Counted from the stretch's first letter, positions 10,366 to 22,001 are shown. The stretch is DNA of 64,000 nt from Megamerina dolium (GCA_963854835.1 OY978525.1:59966855-60030854), one strand, 5' to 3'. The notes: a model not told the origin generated them from the letters alone. A program made the numbers and translations.

Positions 10366-12075
10366 CCGGTAAGGTGGAATGTGTTAAAAATATTCCTGTG
10401 CCAAAAAATAAGAAAGATGTTCAGGCATTTCTAGGTTTAGTAAATTATTACCGAAAATTTGTTGAGAATATGGCTAGTATGGCACTGCCAATCAACAAAC
10501 TTCTCAGAAAAGACGCGAAATTTGAATGAACAGAAAAATGTCAGAAAGCTTTTGAAGATTTGAAGCAAGCAATTTGTTCTCCGCCAATTTTAGCCTACCC
10601 AGATTTTTCTAAACCATTTGTGTTAACAACAGATGCCAGAAACGAGGCTGTAGGTGCAATTCTATCGCAAGGTGAAATTGGAAAAGATAGACCAATAGCC
10701 TTTGCGAGCAGGGCGCTCAGTGATACCGAAAAAAGGTATTCTACCATCGAAAAGGAATTCCTAGCCATCGTGTGGGCTGTGAAGAATTATCCAGCTTATC
10801 TACTCGGTAGACCGTTCAAGATCTACACCGACCACCAGCCACTACGAGGAATTGCAAACCTAAAGGATCAGACATCACGTTTAGCACGTTTCAGGCAAAA
10901 ATTATCTGCATTTGATTTTGAAATAATTTATAAACCAGGCAAACGGAACTTGAACGCGGATGAGCTCAGCAGAGTTCCACAACCGATTCAGGGGTCAACA
11001 ATGGTTGTGACTCGTTCTATGGCGAGGAATAAAGTCGACGAAACCGAAAGCCAAGAAGAGCCTGATGAAAGTTCTGGTGACGAGTTGGAACTAGATGAAA
11101 ATGCAGAAAACCAGGAGAACAATAATGCGGAACTTCTCACTGATGAAAAGGATATACTGACGATATTTCGCAACTTCCACGATTCATCAGGGCATCGGGG
11201 TGCTCTGAAAACTTATTTCAGGATTAGAAGACAGTATAGATGGAGTATATGTTAAAAATTGTAAAAAATGTCAAACTAACAAGAGCTCGAGGCTCACGAA
11301 AATGCCAATGATATTAACTGATACACCATCTAAGCCATTTGAGAAGGTATATATGGACATGGTAGGAATTCTTCCAGAGACAACATCTGGAAACAAATAC
11401 ATACTTACATTTAAAGATGATTTTTCCAAACTTTTTATTTGTAGTTATACCAGATGCTGAAGCTAGCCGGTAGCAAAAGCGTTTTACGCGATATAACATA
11501 CCAAAAATTTTAGTGACTGATAATGGTACAAATTTCACTTCGAAACTGTTTTCTGATACATGCAAGATGCTGGGTGTTAAAAAACTACATATAACACCGT
11601 ACCATCCACAAGCAAATGGTTATTTAGAAAGGAGCCACAGACCTTTAGCAGAATATCTTAGGAGTTTTGTTAAAGAAGATGGGTCAAATTGGGACCAATG
11701 GTTAGCATCAGCGATGCACGTACACAATAACACCATACATACTTCGACGAAACGTACACTATTCAGTGTCCTATACGGTTTCAATATCGATATGCCGACA
11801 AACCTAAAAACAAAAAGATCACCAGTGTACAATACAGATGATCAAAATAAAGTATTAAAATACCAACTACAAAGGTCACACGAGTTAGTAAGGGAAAATC
11901 AAGAAAAAGCAAAGAAATCAGCTAAAATTCAATAAGACAAAGGGATCCACTCTATAATTTTTAAAATAGGTGATAAAGTATTATTAAGAAATCAGACTAG
12001 AAAAAATAAATTTAGTTCCATCTGGACTGGACCATACGAAGTGATACAGTCCAGTAACGTCGACTATTAAAATCG
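10366..12075 (+). pseudogene. Gypsy A1 pol remnant (RT thumb, RNase H, integrase)
   Basis: It begins in the reverse-transcriptase thumb (VQAFLGLVNYYRKFVENMA near 10,410). TGA 10527-10529 then stops the frame where A3 reads TGG (Trp). The RNase H-like domain follows (FVLTTDARNEAVGAILSQG near 10,620, YSTIEKEFLAIVWAV near 10,740, YTDHQPL near 10,825), ending with NLNADELSRV. An acidic linker (about 11,030-11,130) leads to the integrase zinc region (HDSSGHRG near 11,180; CKKCQ near 11,262). The integrase core has YMDMVG (about 11,350), a TDNGTNF block (about 11,515) and NGYLERSHRPLAEYL (about 11,620), the expected D, D and E. The frame is broken near 11,255, 11,440-11,510 and 11,935. The catalytic half of the reverse transcriptase is missing, so the copy depends on other elements. 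Confidence 0.85.
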
Positions 12076-12491
12076 GACAAAATGGTAAAAAGTACCATAA
12101 TAACTTACTAAAACATTTTTTATCAATAAGTAGTAGTAGTTTAACGAAGTAATAGTGTTTGTGGTAGAAGAAAAAAAAAATTCAGTTTGGATATAAAATA
12201 CAATAGTGTGAAGTAAGAATTATTAGTTAAGCTTCACACAATAATTTTATAAAACCCTTCCACCCAAACTTAGATTAATATTAAATTCGATAATCCACAC
12301 CTCTACAAATAACACCCTACAATAACATAATACCAAATATGCATAAGAGTATGAGAACGAAATGTACAAAACAAAGATACAAGAGAATTAAATTTACAGA
12401 CCAAGCAAAATACATAATACTACAAAAAAGCAAAAAAAAAACAAACAAAATTCCGTACAAAAAAAATTTAATTAATAGCACGTTGACCATA
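12076..12491 (+). other. A1 3' non-coding region, first part
   Basis: No gene. The sequence is colinear with the reverse complement of about 46,520-46,960 in A3, which defines it as element sequence. It is rich in poly-A runs. Confidence 0.7.
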
Positions 12492-13235
12492 TTAAGGGGA
12501 GGTTCTCCTCTTTTTTTTTTTTTTTAAAAATCGACTTTTTTTCTTGATGAAATGAAAGGTATAAATGCTTAGAATATTTGTGCAATCGTATTTTTCGATC
12601 CACAACATATTTATCTCGCTAAAGCCAGGAATAGCCGACTAAGATGCTGATGTGAGTACAATGTAGCATTTTAACTTTAAACGCGTTTATCTCAAAAGCA
12701 TTTTTTTTATCCTATCGTCAAGCATAGCTCATGATCTACTGCTCAGATTTACTTCATCTAAAATTTTCCTGAAAGAGTATGGTTTTTCGTATGATTTATA
12801 CCTAAAATAAACATAAACAATTGTTCAATAATTGTCGTTAAACAAAAAAAAACTTTAATAGAAGAGGGTAAAATCGAAATTTTTCTTTAACTATGCATAA
12901 ATTGGATAATTTTTCTTGAAAACTCTTTATAAATAGGTATAAGTCATAGGAAATTTTATTAATTTGAATATAAAATACAAGTTTTTGATTTCAGTTTACT
13001 ACAAGTGGCTGCAACCTTGACGTTATCGAAGGACTCCTCGCTTTCAAAGGATGACACGATCCGCCATTTTGGTGCCGCAATATTAGATTTTTTCATCAAT
13101 TTTTTTTTTTTGTATTTTTAAAAGTTGTCTTAATAAACCATCAAAACCGTTCGTTCGTATGCCTTTTCATTATCCGACAGTAAACAATCAAATTTCGCTT
13201 CATTTTCGGCTAAAAAGAGGAGAACCTCCCCTTAA
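12492..13235. mobile_element. TTAA-flanked MITE inside A1
   Basis: TTAA at 12492-12495 and 13232-13235 flank a 736-bp element whose ends are inverted repeats: GGGGAGGTTCTCCTCTTT at the left and its reverse complement at the right. The interior is AT-rich with no transposase. Copy A3 (near 46,510, minus) carries the uninterrupted sequence at the same place, so this is a real insertion. The TTAA target is that of piggyBac-type elements, but these termini are not the usual CCC type, so the class is tentative. Confidence 0.85.
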
Positions 13236-13590
13236 GCAAAATGCATAACAATGCATTAACTTGTACAATAACGTGAGAATAGGGAAATAAATTTAATCGA
13301 CTGACAATTATGGGAATTGTATTAGAATTACATTTATTTATACTTTTTTTCTTTCTCCTTTCCTTCCTTTTAATACATCATTTTTGACAACAATAAATAA
13401 AAATATTAATATATACAAAATTACATTAAAATACTAAAATTTTCTCCATTATTATCGTACAAGAATACAGGGTCCCTCAAGAAATATAGGTACATTAAAG
13501 AGATGGCTGAAGTCGAAATTGGAAAGTACTAACCTGTGGATAAAGTGCAGCATCAACGCTGGAACATCAAAACAAAAAAAAAAAAAAACA

Positions 13591-13668
<78 letters not shown>

Positions 13669-14308
13669 TCAGACAAAATAGAAAGAGACAATAAGGGTCA
13701 TAAAAACGAAGAACTAAAATATTTAGATATGAAACACAAGAAGTTATGGAATTAATGTAAAAATTTAGAATATTTTGCAATTCATCGCATTGAATTGTAA
13801 TTCGGTGTGTGGATAATCATGTGCACTGGGCGAGGCTAAGTATAGAGGATGCATCCAAAAATAGTACAATATTTTAAGAAAATGACAACTAGAGGGTTAG
13901 AAATATACACTAAATACAGTATAGTAAGAACACGTTAGGATTTATATGACGAAATATGATAAATAAGGTTAGCTAGGTTGAATACAAAACAAAACAAAAA
14001 CAACAAAATATCTCGAAAAAAAAAACAAATATATATATCCGTAAAAGTAAGATGAAATATATGTAACAAAACACGTTCCGTTTTCAACGGATAATATTGA
14101 AAATCGTACCAGCTACAAGTACGAAAAGTTGGTCATTGCAACTATGAAGAGAAAATGCAATGTGGTCCCTATATTTTTGTCCAAACAACAATGCATTTTT
14201 AATACCTTTTAAAAAATTAAGTATAGATTATAAATGAATATTGAAAAAAAAAAAGGAGTTAATTAATTAAGAATATATGTATATCTTATAAGAAAAACTA
14301 ACTAATTG
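13236..14308 (+). other. A1 3' non-coding region, second part
   Basis: It is colinear with the reverse complement of about 45,470-46,510 in A3 and, from about 14,050, with A2 from 40,150. It holds a (TA)n tract absent from A3. No coding frame is supported. Homology with A2 and A3 is lost shortly after 14,283, where the errantivirus begins. Confidence 0.7.
13594..13664. repeat. (TA)n microsatellite, about 35 units
   Basis: A pure TA run preceded by poly-A. It is absent from the aligned position in A3, so it expanded within A1. Confidence 0.95.
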
Positions 14309-14504
14309 AGTGTTATAGTAGATATAGTAGTTATAATATATACGTTAACGTGACTCGCAGCAACGGCACAGGTAGCTTAAGAATATTATAATTATTATTA
14401 ATTTAGTTGTAAAACTCGGATTGAGTAAAGAAGTTTAGGTATTGTGTTGTGTTAATTTAAAATAAAGAATATTTTTTTTATGAATATTCACAACCCAAAT
14501 AATT
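14309..14504 (+). repeat. Errantivirus 5' LTR (approximate bounds)
   Basis: It starts with AGTG and ends with AATT, as in the 17.6/297 group. It contains AATAAAGAAT at 14461, a poly-A signal followed by a T-rich stretch. The left edge is inferred from loss of homology to A2/A3 and from the AGTG start. No second LTR exists to confirm it, and at about 196 bp it is shorter than usual for the group. Confidence 0.55.
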
Positions 14505-14507
14505 AAC

Positions 14508-14519
14508 TGGCGCCCGAAC
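14508..14519 (+). promoter_or_regulatory. Errantivirus primer-binding site, tRNA-Lys type
   Basis: TGGCGCCCGAAC lies four bases after the LTR end and would pair with the 3' end of a tRNA-Lys (from general knowledge). It is different from the family A site, so the two elements are distinct families. Confidence 0.75.
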
Positions 14520-14751
14520 AAAAGTCTCGTATGTAATACTTCCAATTTCAACACTGTACAACCAGGAAATAAGGACCTCAAGCAGCTCCAGGAAGCAAGG
14601 ACCTCAAGCAGCTCCATTACAGAGAGATTAAAAAAACCCAGCTTGCAGATACCTTCGCGAAGTATTGAGACGGATCCCCAAGTAACTACGGTAAAAAGGA
14701 CTCCATCCTTTCAGTCGGCGTTGGAAACGATCGTGCTAACCGCAGACAACG

Positions 14752-14780
14752 ATGCCGCTGTGGAAAATAATATTGTAAGT
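14752..14780 (+). promoter_or_regulatory. Leader ATG, 8-codon uORF and splice donor for env
   Basis: ATG 14752-14754 opens an 8-codon frame that ends at TAA 14776-14778. That TAA lies inside a consensus splice donor, GTAAGT (14775-14780). Joining position 14774 to 20006, directly after the TTTTCAG acceptor at 19999-20005, puts this ATG in frame with env and gives a hydrophobic N-terminus. See findings. Confidence 0.6.
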
Positions 14781-14859
14781 TTAGAAAAATTAAGATCTCA
14801 TAGTGAAAGTTAATTAAAGCAAAATTAAAAAGCTAGTAAAATATAAAACAAATCAATTT

Positions 14860-15115
14860 AAGTACATTTATATTCACATAGTAGAGGTGTACCATTATAA
14901 AAACAACAATTTAACAAAACATTCGTAACTAAGAAATTAAAATTGAAATTATAAGTAATATAATTAAATTAAAGTACATTTAGATTCACATAGTGGAGGT
15001 GTACTCAATAGAAAGCTAATTATAAAATAATTTATGAAAAGCAATCGTAATTAGGAAATTAAAATTGAAATAATTAAATTAAAGTACATTTAAATTCACA
15101 TAGTGAAGGTGTACC
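14860..15115 (+). repeat. Leader repeat, three units with a period of about 111 bp
   Basis: A 34-bp core beginning AAGTACATTTA and ending with GAGGTGTAC-like sequence starts at 14860, 14972 and 15082. The intervening AT-rich parts, with AATTGAAAT and GAAAGCTAAT-like words, are also similar. It lies between the splice donor and gag. Confidence 0.85.
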
Positions 15116-15190
15116 CAATAGGAAGCTAATCCTGAATCTAAGAAATTAGTAGCAAAATTACAATATATAAAACAAAATTACATCAAGCGA

Positions 15191-15319
15191 CTGCGATCCT
15201 TACGAGGCCCTCCAGCCCTTGATTAATTATAACAAAAAATTATAATACAATAAAAAAATACGGAAATAACAAATTCATAAATTACGACAAGCGACTGCGA
15301 TCCTTACGAGGCCCTCTAG
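15191..15319 (+). repeat. Two copies of the shared CTGCGATCCTTACGAGG element
   Basis: Copies at 15191-15215 and 15295-15319 are embedded in a repeated context (CAAGCGACTGCG... CCCTTG). The same 25-bp sequence lies in family A LTRs (9917-9941 and 22559-22583). Confidence 0.9.
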
Positions 15320-15490
15320 CCCTTGCGTAATTACATAAAGAAATAAAAGATAATAATAATAAACGGAAAAAGCGAATAATTAAATTAAATTGACTAATAA
15401 AGAAAAAAAAGGGGAAAGGAAAATCGTTTATAAATAAAAGAAAACATTACTATCAATAACAATAATAAGGGAAAAAATAGCTAGAATGGA

Positions 15491-16690
15491 ATGTCGAATC
15501 CTAATAATCTAATACGCCCCCCCGTTATAAATTTAAACGTTCCAAATCCTGTAGCCAGGGAAAATCAAAATCAGCCCAACCAATCGCAACAATTTAATAT
15601 GGAAGAATTAAGAAAACAGGTAGTCAACCTTTTGTGTGCGTTGCGATTTTTACTATGGATAAAAATATCGAACAAAGAGTTTGTGTGAAATTTTGTGTTT
15701 CAAACGAATTTTCTTGTGCCAAAACGTTGGAAATGTTGAAAAAAACATTTGGTGATTCAACCATGTCGAAAACTCAAGTTTACGATTGGTATAAATCGTT
15801 CAAAGAGGGGCGAAAAGAAATCGCAACGCACACAAATGGTTGACTTGTTCCTAATGACGCCGTAACCAAACTAAATGACACATAGCAATAAAAATTCACA
15901 GAATAGTGGCTGACAGTTGTGCCAACCTGGGGAAAATTTTGTTTTGAAATATTCTCAGAGGGAAAATTAAAAATGAGACTTTCCGGGTACTTATTTGACA
16001 GAATGTATAGCTCAACTCAAGGCACACCAAAATATTTCGGAATATTAAGCGTAATAAGAAACAAAATTATAGGAAATGCAGACGCGGTATTAGAATCATA
16101 TAATACCCCCCTAAATTGGACCGCAATATCCAAATGTTTAACCGCACACTATGCAGAGAGGCGCAATTTAGGTACTCTTGAGTACCGAATGACATCGCTA
16201 ATACAGGGAAATCAATCAGTATCGGAATTCTATCAAAAAGTCTATTCCCATCTCTCATTGATTTTAAATAAAATATCCTGCATGGAGGAATCCAGAGAAA
16301 CGGTGAACCTCGTAACAAAGAACTACAGGGACAAGGCCCTTGATACGTTCATTAGAGGACTAAATGGAGACCTTCCCAGGTTGCTTGGTATTAGAGAACC
16401 AGCAGATCTTCCACAAGCACTACAACTTTGCATGAAATTAGAAAACCAAACTTACAGAACTAACTATGCTATGAACACACAAATTGTTCAAAGGAAACCA
16501 CATATGACCAATCTAGCACCACCACCACTTCCAGCCCGCAAAAACAATGTATTCCAGACAACACGTCAAATAAACCAACAATCTAGCATACATACCCCAA
16601 CAACCGAGACCACCCATTGCACCAAACTCTTCATCTCAAAGAGCCCCAATTCCACACAAATATCAAAGAAACTATCATATAATGCCTAAT
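15491..16690 (+). pseudogene. Errantivirus gag, interrupted by a mariner fragment
   Basis: ATG 15491 starts an Asn/Pro/Gln-rich N-terminus (about 45 codons) that breaks at about 15,628, where a mariner fragment is inserted. Gag resumes at about 15,935. The part from 16,000 to 16,480 has the helical capsid-like block of 17.6-type Gag: a [26 protein letters not shown] region, then [26 protein letters not shown] Pro/Asn/Thr-rich tail follows with no zinc knuckle, as expected for this group. The frame then changes at about 16,685 for a short acidic end (to 16,867) before pol. The product would be the structural capsid polyprotein. The inserted stops destroy it. Confidence 0.8.
15629..15935 (+). 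mobile_element. Mariner fragment (transposase helix-turn-helix part) in gag
   Basis: ATG 15655 to the stop at 15841 encodes about 62 residues of a mariner transposase N-terminus: RVCVKFCVSNEFSCAKTLEML, then SKTQVYDWYKSFKEGR. This is the paired-like DNA-binding region. The catalytic domain is absent, so this is an internally deleted relic about 0.3 kb long. I could not identify clean terminal repeats or a TA duplication, so the edges are approximate. It differs from the mariner at 58,638. Confidence 0.7.
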
Positions 16691-16839
16691 ACTAGCAACA
16701 ATATAGCACAACAACAATACAATTACGAACAATACCCTACTGAAGAACAAGAAATCTCTCAATATCAAGATATGGCCTCTTCAAATCTAGGTGAATTAGA
16801 ACAAAACCCTTCAGAAAACGATGGCTTCACTACCATAGA

Positions 16840-19800
16840 TTGTGGCGATATCAATTTTTTAGAATAAATCCTTCGTCGCTACCGTATTTCGAAGTAAAAA
16901 CCAAAAGCGCCGAAATTCTAAAAATATTATTAGACACCGGATCAAGTAAAAATTACATACAACCAAAATTAGTTAGTAAACCCATACCCAATAATAAAAC
17001 CTTCTTTGCAAGTTCCATAGCTGGAAACGTCAAGATCACTCACCATACCATAGCGAACCTCTTTAACAACCCACATAACAATTTAAAATTCTTTCTGTTA
17101 CCTACACTTAAAAACTTTCACGGAATACTAGGTAACGACAGCCTAAAAGAACTATCCGCAAAAATTTTTTTAGAACATAATTACATGGAATTAAAAGACA
17201 AATTTCGCGTAAAGATAAAACAGCAGCCCACACAATCAATTAACAATATCAATATCCGAGATAAACATATGAATGAAGAGCAAAAACAAGCAATAAACTC
17301 ACTCACTACCAAACACAAAAAACTATTCGCCGAACCAGATGAAAAACTATCGTATACCACCAGAATCCAAGCCGAAATCCGAACGACGAATGAAACTCCA
17401 ATATACTCGAAATTTTATCAATACCCCATGTCACTAAAAGAGGAAATAGAAAAACAAATAGCACAACTACTAAAGGATGGAGTTATCCGCAAATCTCGAT
17501 CACCATACAACTCACCGGTTTGGATCGTACCAAAAAAAGCCGACGCATCCGGCGAAAAACCATACAGAATGGTTATTGATTATCGGAAAATCAACGAAGC
17601 AACCATTTCAGATAGATACCCAATACCCGAAATAAATGATGTCCTAGCCCAACTCGGCCAGAAATATTGGTTCTCCGTACTTGACTTGAAAAGCGGTTTT
17701 CACCAAATACCTTTAAAAGAAAGCGATATAGAGAAGACAGCATTTTCAGTAAACAACGGCAAATATGAATTCACACGATTACCCTTCGGACTCAAAAACG
17801 CCCCGGCATTATTTCAAAGAACAGTGGACGACATACTTCGGGAACACATCGGGAAAATATGCTACGTATACATAGACGATATCATAATTTTTGGAAAAGA
17901 TCTACAAACACACCTTGAAAATATAGGAAAAGTATTCACAACGCTAGAAGAAGCAAATATCAAATGCCAATTAGACAAATGCGATTTTTTGAAACGAGAA
18001 GTACAATTTCTAGGATTCGTAATCACAAACGAAGGAATAAAAACCAACCCAGATAAAATTGACGCAATCGTAAAATATCCTATCCCAAAAACACTAAAAG
18101 AACTCCGATCCTTTTTGGGACTATCAGGGTATTACAGGCGATTCATAAAAGATTACGCCAAAGTGGCTAAACCGCTAATGTCACTTCTAAGAGTGGAAGA
18201 GGGACGACTGTCCAAACGATATTCAAGCAAAAAGCTTATAGAACTCAGTGACGACGCAGTCAAATCATTCAATAGTCTGAAAAATTCACTTGTTTCACGA
18301 GATATAATATTAGTTTTTCCAGATTTTTCAAAAGAATTCCACCTCACAACAGACGCATCGAGCCATGCTATTGGCGCCGTCTTATCTCAAGATGACAGAC
18401 CAATAACATTTTTATAAAGAACATTGGCGAAAGCAGAAGAGAAATATGCAACTAATGAACGCGAAATGCTTGTCATAATTTGGGCACTGAAATCATTAAG
18501 AAATTACTTATACGGGATATCTAAGGTAAAAATCTTTACAGACCATCAACCGTTGACATACGCACTCAGTAGTAGAAACAGCAACACGAAAATAAAAAGA
18601 TGGAAAGCAGCATTAGAAGAATATAATTATACCCTCGTATGCAAAACCGGAAAATCAAACGTTGTAGCAGACGCACTATCGAGAATCCCTCAACAAATCA
18701 ATTCAATGACAGCAACACAACACAGTGATGAAAGTTCGTCGCACAACCTTATACCAAGCGTAGAAACTCCAATAAATGCCTTCAAAAATCAGATTATATT
18801 ATCAGTAGGCATCGACTCTTACAGGTTCGAAATACCTTCCCCACCTTTCATAGACACCTCATCTCAAAACCACCCTCAAAACCTTATAACCATTTTAAAA
18901 GAAAAACTTAACCCATCCCATCTGTTATCAATGCAATGCAAGCCGCAGAACACACGCTAGGAAAGATACAAGAATTATACCCATTACACTTTAAAAATTA
19001 TAAAGTCAGGTTTACTCAGAAACAAGTCGAAGATCTAACGGAAGAAAACAGACAGGAAGCTGAAATTCTTAAGGTACATAAAAGAGCATATAGAAACAGT
19101 CAAGAAAATAAGGCACAAATAATAGAAAAATTCTTTTTCCACCGTATGAATGCAAAAGTCGATAAACTGGTAAAACAATGTCAAATCTGTAAGGAGCAGA
19201 AATACGACAGACATCCTACTCATTTGGAATTAAAGCCAACACCTATACCTAAATACCCAGGTGAAACACTGCATTTAGACATATACATGACCGAAAAACA
19301 ACTTGTACTGACAGCAGTAGACAAATTTTCGAAGTATGCTCTAGCCAAATGTATCTAATCCAAAGCAATGGAGCATATTAGACAATGCACGATGTACTTT
19401 TTCAATTCGGAGTCCGGAAAGCTATAGTTATAGATAATGAAAAGTCATTGAATTCGGCATCAATAAAATTTATGGTAGAGGATCAGTTAGGGATAGAAAT
19501 ATTTGTCGCACCCCCATACAAAAGATCCGTTAATGGACAGGTCGAACGTTTTCATTCAACACTATCCGAAATCATGAGATGTTTAAAAATGGAGAATAAT
19601 GAGAGAAGTTTCACAGACCTACTCGATCGATCGGTTTACCAATATAATTGTTCAATACATTCAGTAACAGGGAAAATACCAATAGACATATTCTTTGGAC
19701 GAAACGTATAAACCGACCCAGAACAATTCGAAAAAGCTAGACAGACGAATATAGAAAGACTTAAGACGAAGCAGGGCAAAGACATATCACATCACAACAA

Positions 19801-19978
19801 GAAAAGGGAACCACCTAAAACATACGAACCAGGCGACATAATTTACGTCACAATAAACAAAAGACTAGGGTCAAAGCTAACGCCGAAATATAGACAGGAA
19901 ATAGTAAAAACGAACAATCTATCAACAGTAATAACTGAAACAGGGAAAAAGATACACAAAACCAATATCAGAAACTAA
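16840..19978 (+). pseudogene. Errantivirus pol (protease, RT, RNase H, integrase), inactivated
   Basis: Domains are in standard order. The aspartic protease has LLDTGSS near 16,930. The reverse transcriptase has MVIDYRKINEATI near 17,570, RLPFGLKNAPALFQR near 17,780 and the YIDD catalytic box near 17,870. RNase H has LTTDASSHAIGAVLSQ near 18,345, then TDHQPLTYAL and a VVADALSRI end. The integrase has an HHCC-like zinc region (CQIC near 19,180), a core with LHLDIY (about 19,270), VIDNEKSLNS (about 19,430) and NGQVERFHSTLSEI (about 19,530), and a basic C-terminus to 19,978. Lesions are TAA 18415-18417 in frame within RNase H, a frameshift near 18,925, stops at 19356 and 19709, and another shift near 19,370. 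Catalytic residues are mostly kept, so decay is moderate. Confidence 0.85.
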
Positions 19979-20005
19979 AAACAGAATTTCTGTTAGTATT
20001 TTCAG

Positions 20006-20987
20006 CACTATACTGACAACAGGTACAGCAGACACACATATATTGGACTACACAAACGCACCAATAGCAACTATAGAAACGGGAGAAGCAAAAATCCAAA
20101 TAGGCAATTTTAAACTAATACATTCTATACAACTAGAACAGTATGAGAAGATCATTGCAGAAATTAAATTAACTACGGACAGATACTTGAAGAAATCAGA
20201 CGACGACTACAAATTCTTGCAAAACGAAATAGAAACAATAGAGGATCAAATGACTGAAATAACACCCAAAAGAGAACGTAGAGCTATAAATGAGTTAGGA
20301 ACAGCCTGGAAATGGTTAGCCGGCTCACCCGATCACTCAGATTACGAAATAATTAAGGATAAGATAAACGGCGTATTAGAAAACAATAATAAACAAGTAA
20401 TTATTAATAAAGAAATATTTAAGAAAATTAACGAAATAACAGATATTAATAATACAATTACCAATCAAGTAAAATCTAGCGAGATGCTGAAAAATATTTT
20501 AGTTAAGAGTATAGAAAGGAAAATAAATATACTAAAAGAAAATATAATAAATACAGCCTACTCCATACAATGGGCAAAAGTAGGTATCATAAATACATTC
20601 CTGTTAGCAAGTAAGGAAATAGAAATAATCAAAAACTTAATGGAAGAACGAAAAATTCCATATTTGGATATAATTGAAGCTATAGAGTTTGCAAATGTTA
20701 AAGTCGCTTCAAACAAAACATCAATTCTTTACATATTAAGCTTCCCAATAACGAATAAAGAAATTTGTAAAAGTATAATTGTAAAACCAATAAGAAAAGG
20801 GAAATACATCATAAAAATAGAAAATGAAAACTATGTAATTTGTGAAAACTCTATACTAGAAGTTAAGAATGACTGTAAGCAATTAAATAGTATAAGCATG
20901 TGCCGTCAAGAAAATGTTAAAAATATTACAACATTACCAAATAAACATAGAACTGCTGACTCCAAGTCTCAGCAATTTCCACCCTAA
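20006..20987 (+). CDS. Errantivirus env, 3'-truncated (second exon)
   Basis: The frame is open from the presumed splice acceptor (AG at 20004-20005) to 20,987 but lacks its own ATG; the start is probably supplied by the leader ATG at 14752. The early part is hydrophobic, as expected of a signal peptide. A multibasic furin-type cleavage site lies at 20,268-20,282. It is followed by the conserved LG..W.W..GSPDH region seen in the fusion proteins of 17.6/TED-type elements and baculovirus F-type proteins. The next 200 residues are Asn/Ile/Lys-rich with coiled-coil-like heptads. The C-terminal membrane anchor is missing, because the frame ends just before the junction with A1 sequence. The protein would act as an envelope fusion glycoprotein, but a truncated, unanchored form is not expected to work. 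Confidence 0.7.
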
Positions 20988-21032
20988 AATAAATAAATAA
21001 AATGGGTATTGAAAAGCATGAGAACTCATACT

Positions 21033-22001
21033 GTGAAATTGCGAGAGATGCAAACGCAGCAATATTATCAGCTTTAACAACAGTAACAACCAAGAGAAGG
21101 ATGACACAAAACTATCCTTGAGGCAGTAAAGAACAAATAAGCCCATAGCAGAAAACAAAGCAGGCCCAGTACAGTGAGCACCCATAACAAACTTACAAAA
21201 CAATAAAATTTACAACCAATAAACTTTGGTGTACCTAACCAGCGCTACGTAGCAAAGAGACATCAACAATAATAGCTATGAAACCACAACCGATTCATAG
21301 CATATTTCAGCTACTGTATTTATCAGTGATAATGAATTTTGATCCACATCAGAAGAAAATTATAAACAACAGAACCAAAATTACATATTCATTATTGCTC
21401 CAATCATTAAACACTTACACCAGGAGCACAGAGTTTCACATCGATAATATTGCTTAGCAGTGCGGTACACATAAAACCCACTTTGCAAGATATTGTTCAT
21501 ACCATTCCTATACAAAAAAAAAATCTGTCGAATCAAACCATCGGACGCATTAGACACCAGCATCAACCCACAAGCACACCAAACTAACTTTCCACAATAA
21601 TAATCCAGATAACGATTCCATGACAAAACATCCAGAAGATCAACTAAATGTAAATAATCTCGCTCTAATTGCCGAAACAAAAATCGAACCTTGATAAAGA
21701 AGAAGTTACTGTTTGCATCACTAGAATTCAACAACAAAATCTGCAACAAAACCATTAAAAAAAAAGCTAATTACAGCAGACAACAACTATCAGAAAACTC
21801 ATCGTCATCATCGGCACCATAATCACCGAATTACCAGTAACCATATATGTACATAATACTTCGTATTTTATTCCTAAAAGTATTATACATTTTTAATTGT
21901 GCTAAATTTTACAAAATAAGCATAATTTTAACTTCTTCTTATAAGAAAATATTATTATTATTTCATAATGATAATTTTTTCATCCTGAGAGAAGGGCGGG
22001 A
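21033..22001 (+). other. A1 3' non-coding region, last part, with polypurine tract
   Basis: It is colinear with A2 (40,470-41,351) and with the reverse complement of A3 (44,516-45,400). The final purine-rich GAGAGAAGGGCGGGA (about 21,987-22,001) directly precedes the LTR and fits the polypurine tract for plus-strand priming. Only short frames exist. Confidence 0.75.

Larger units (their letters stand above)
14309..21000 (+). mobile_element. Errantivirus-like Ty3/gypsy element (17.6/297 type), 3'-truncated
   Basis: A short 5' LTR is followed by a tRNA-Lys-type primer site, a long repeat-rich leader, gag, a protease-RT-RNase H-integrase pol, and an env frame. The Env has the cleavage-site and LG..W..GSPD-type region known from 17.6, 297, Tom and TED. 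The env frame ends without its transmembrane end, and no second LTR follows: A1 sequence resumes at about 21,033. The 3' LTR and env end are therefore deleted. All pol frames carry stops or shifts. It is a defective endogenous copy nested in A1. Confidence 0.85.

Noticed and set aside
20988..22001. Family A LTR at 22,002 as the 3' LTR of the errantivirus
   Set aside because: The primer sites and LTR ends differ (AGTG...AATT against TGTTG...CAACA), and A2/A3 have the same 3' region without any errantivirus.
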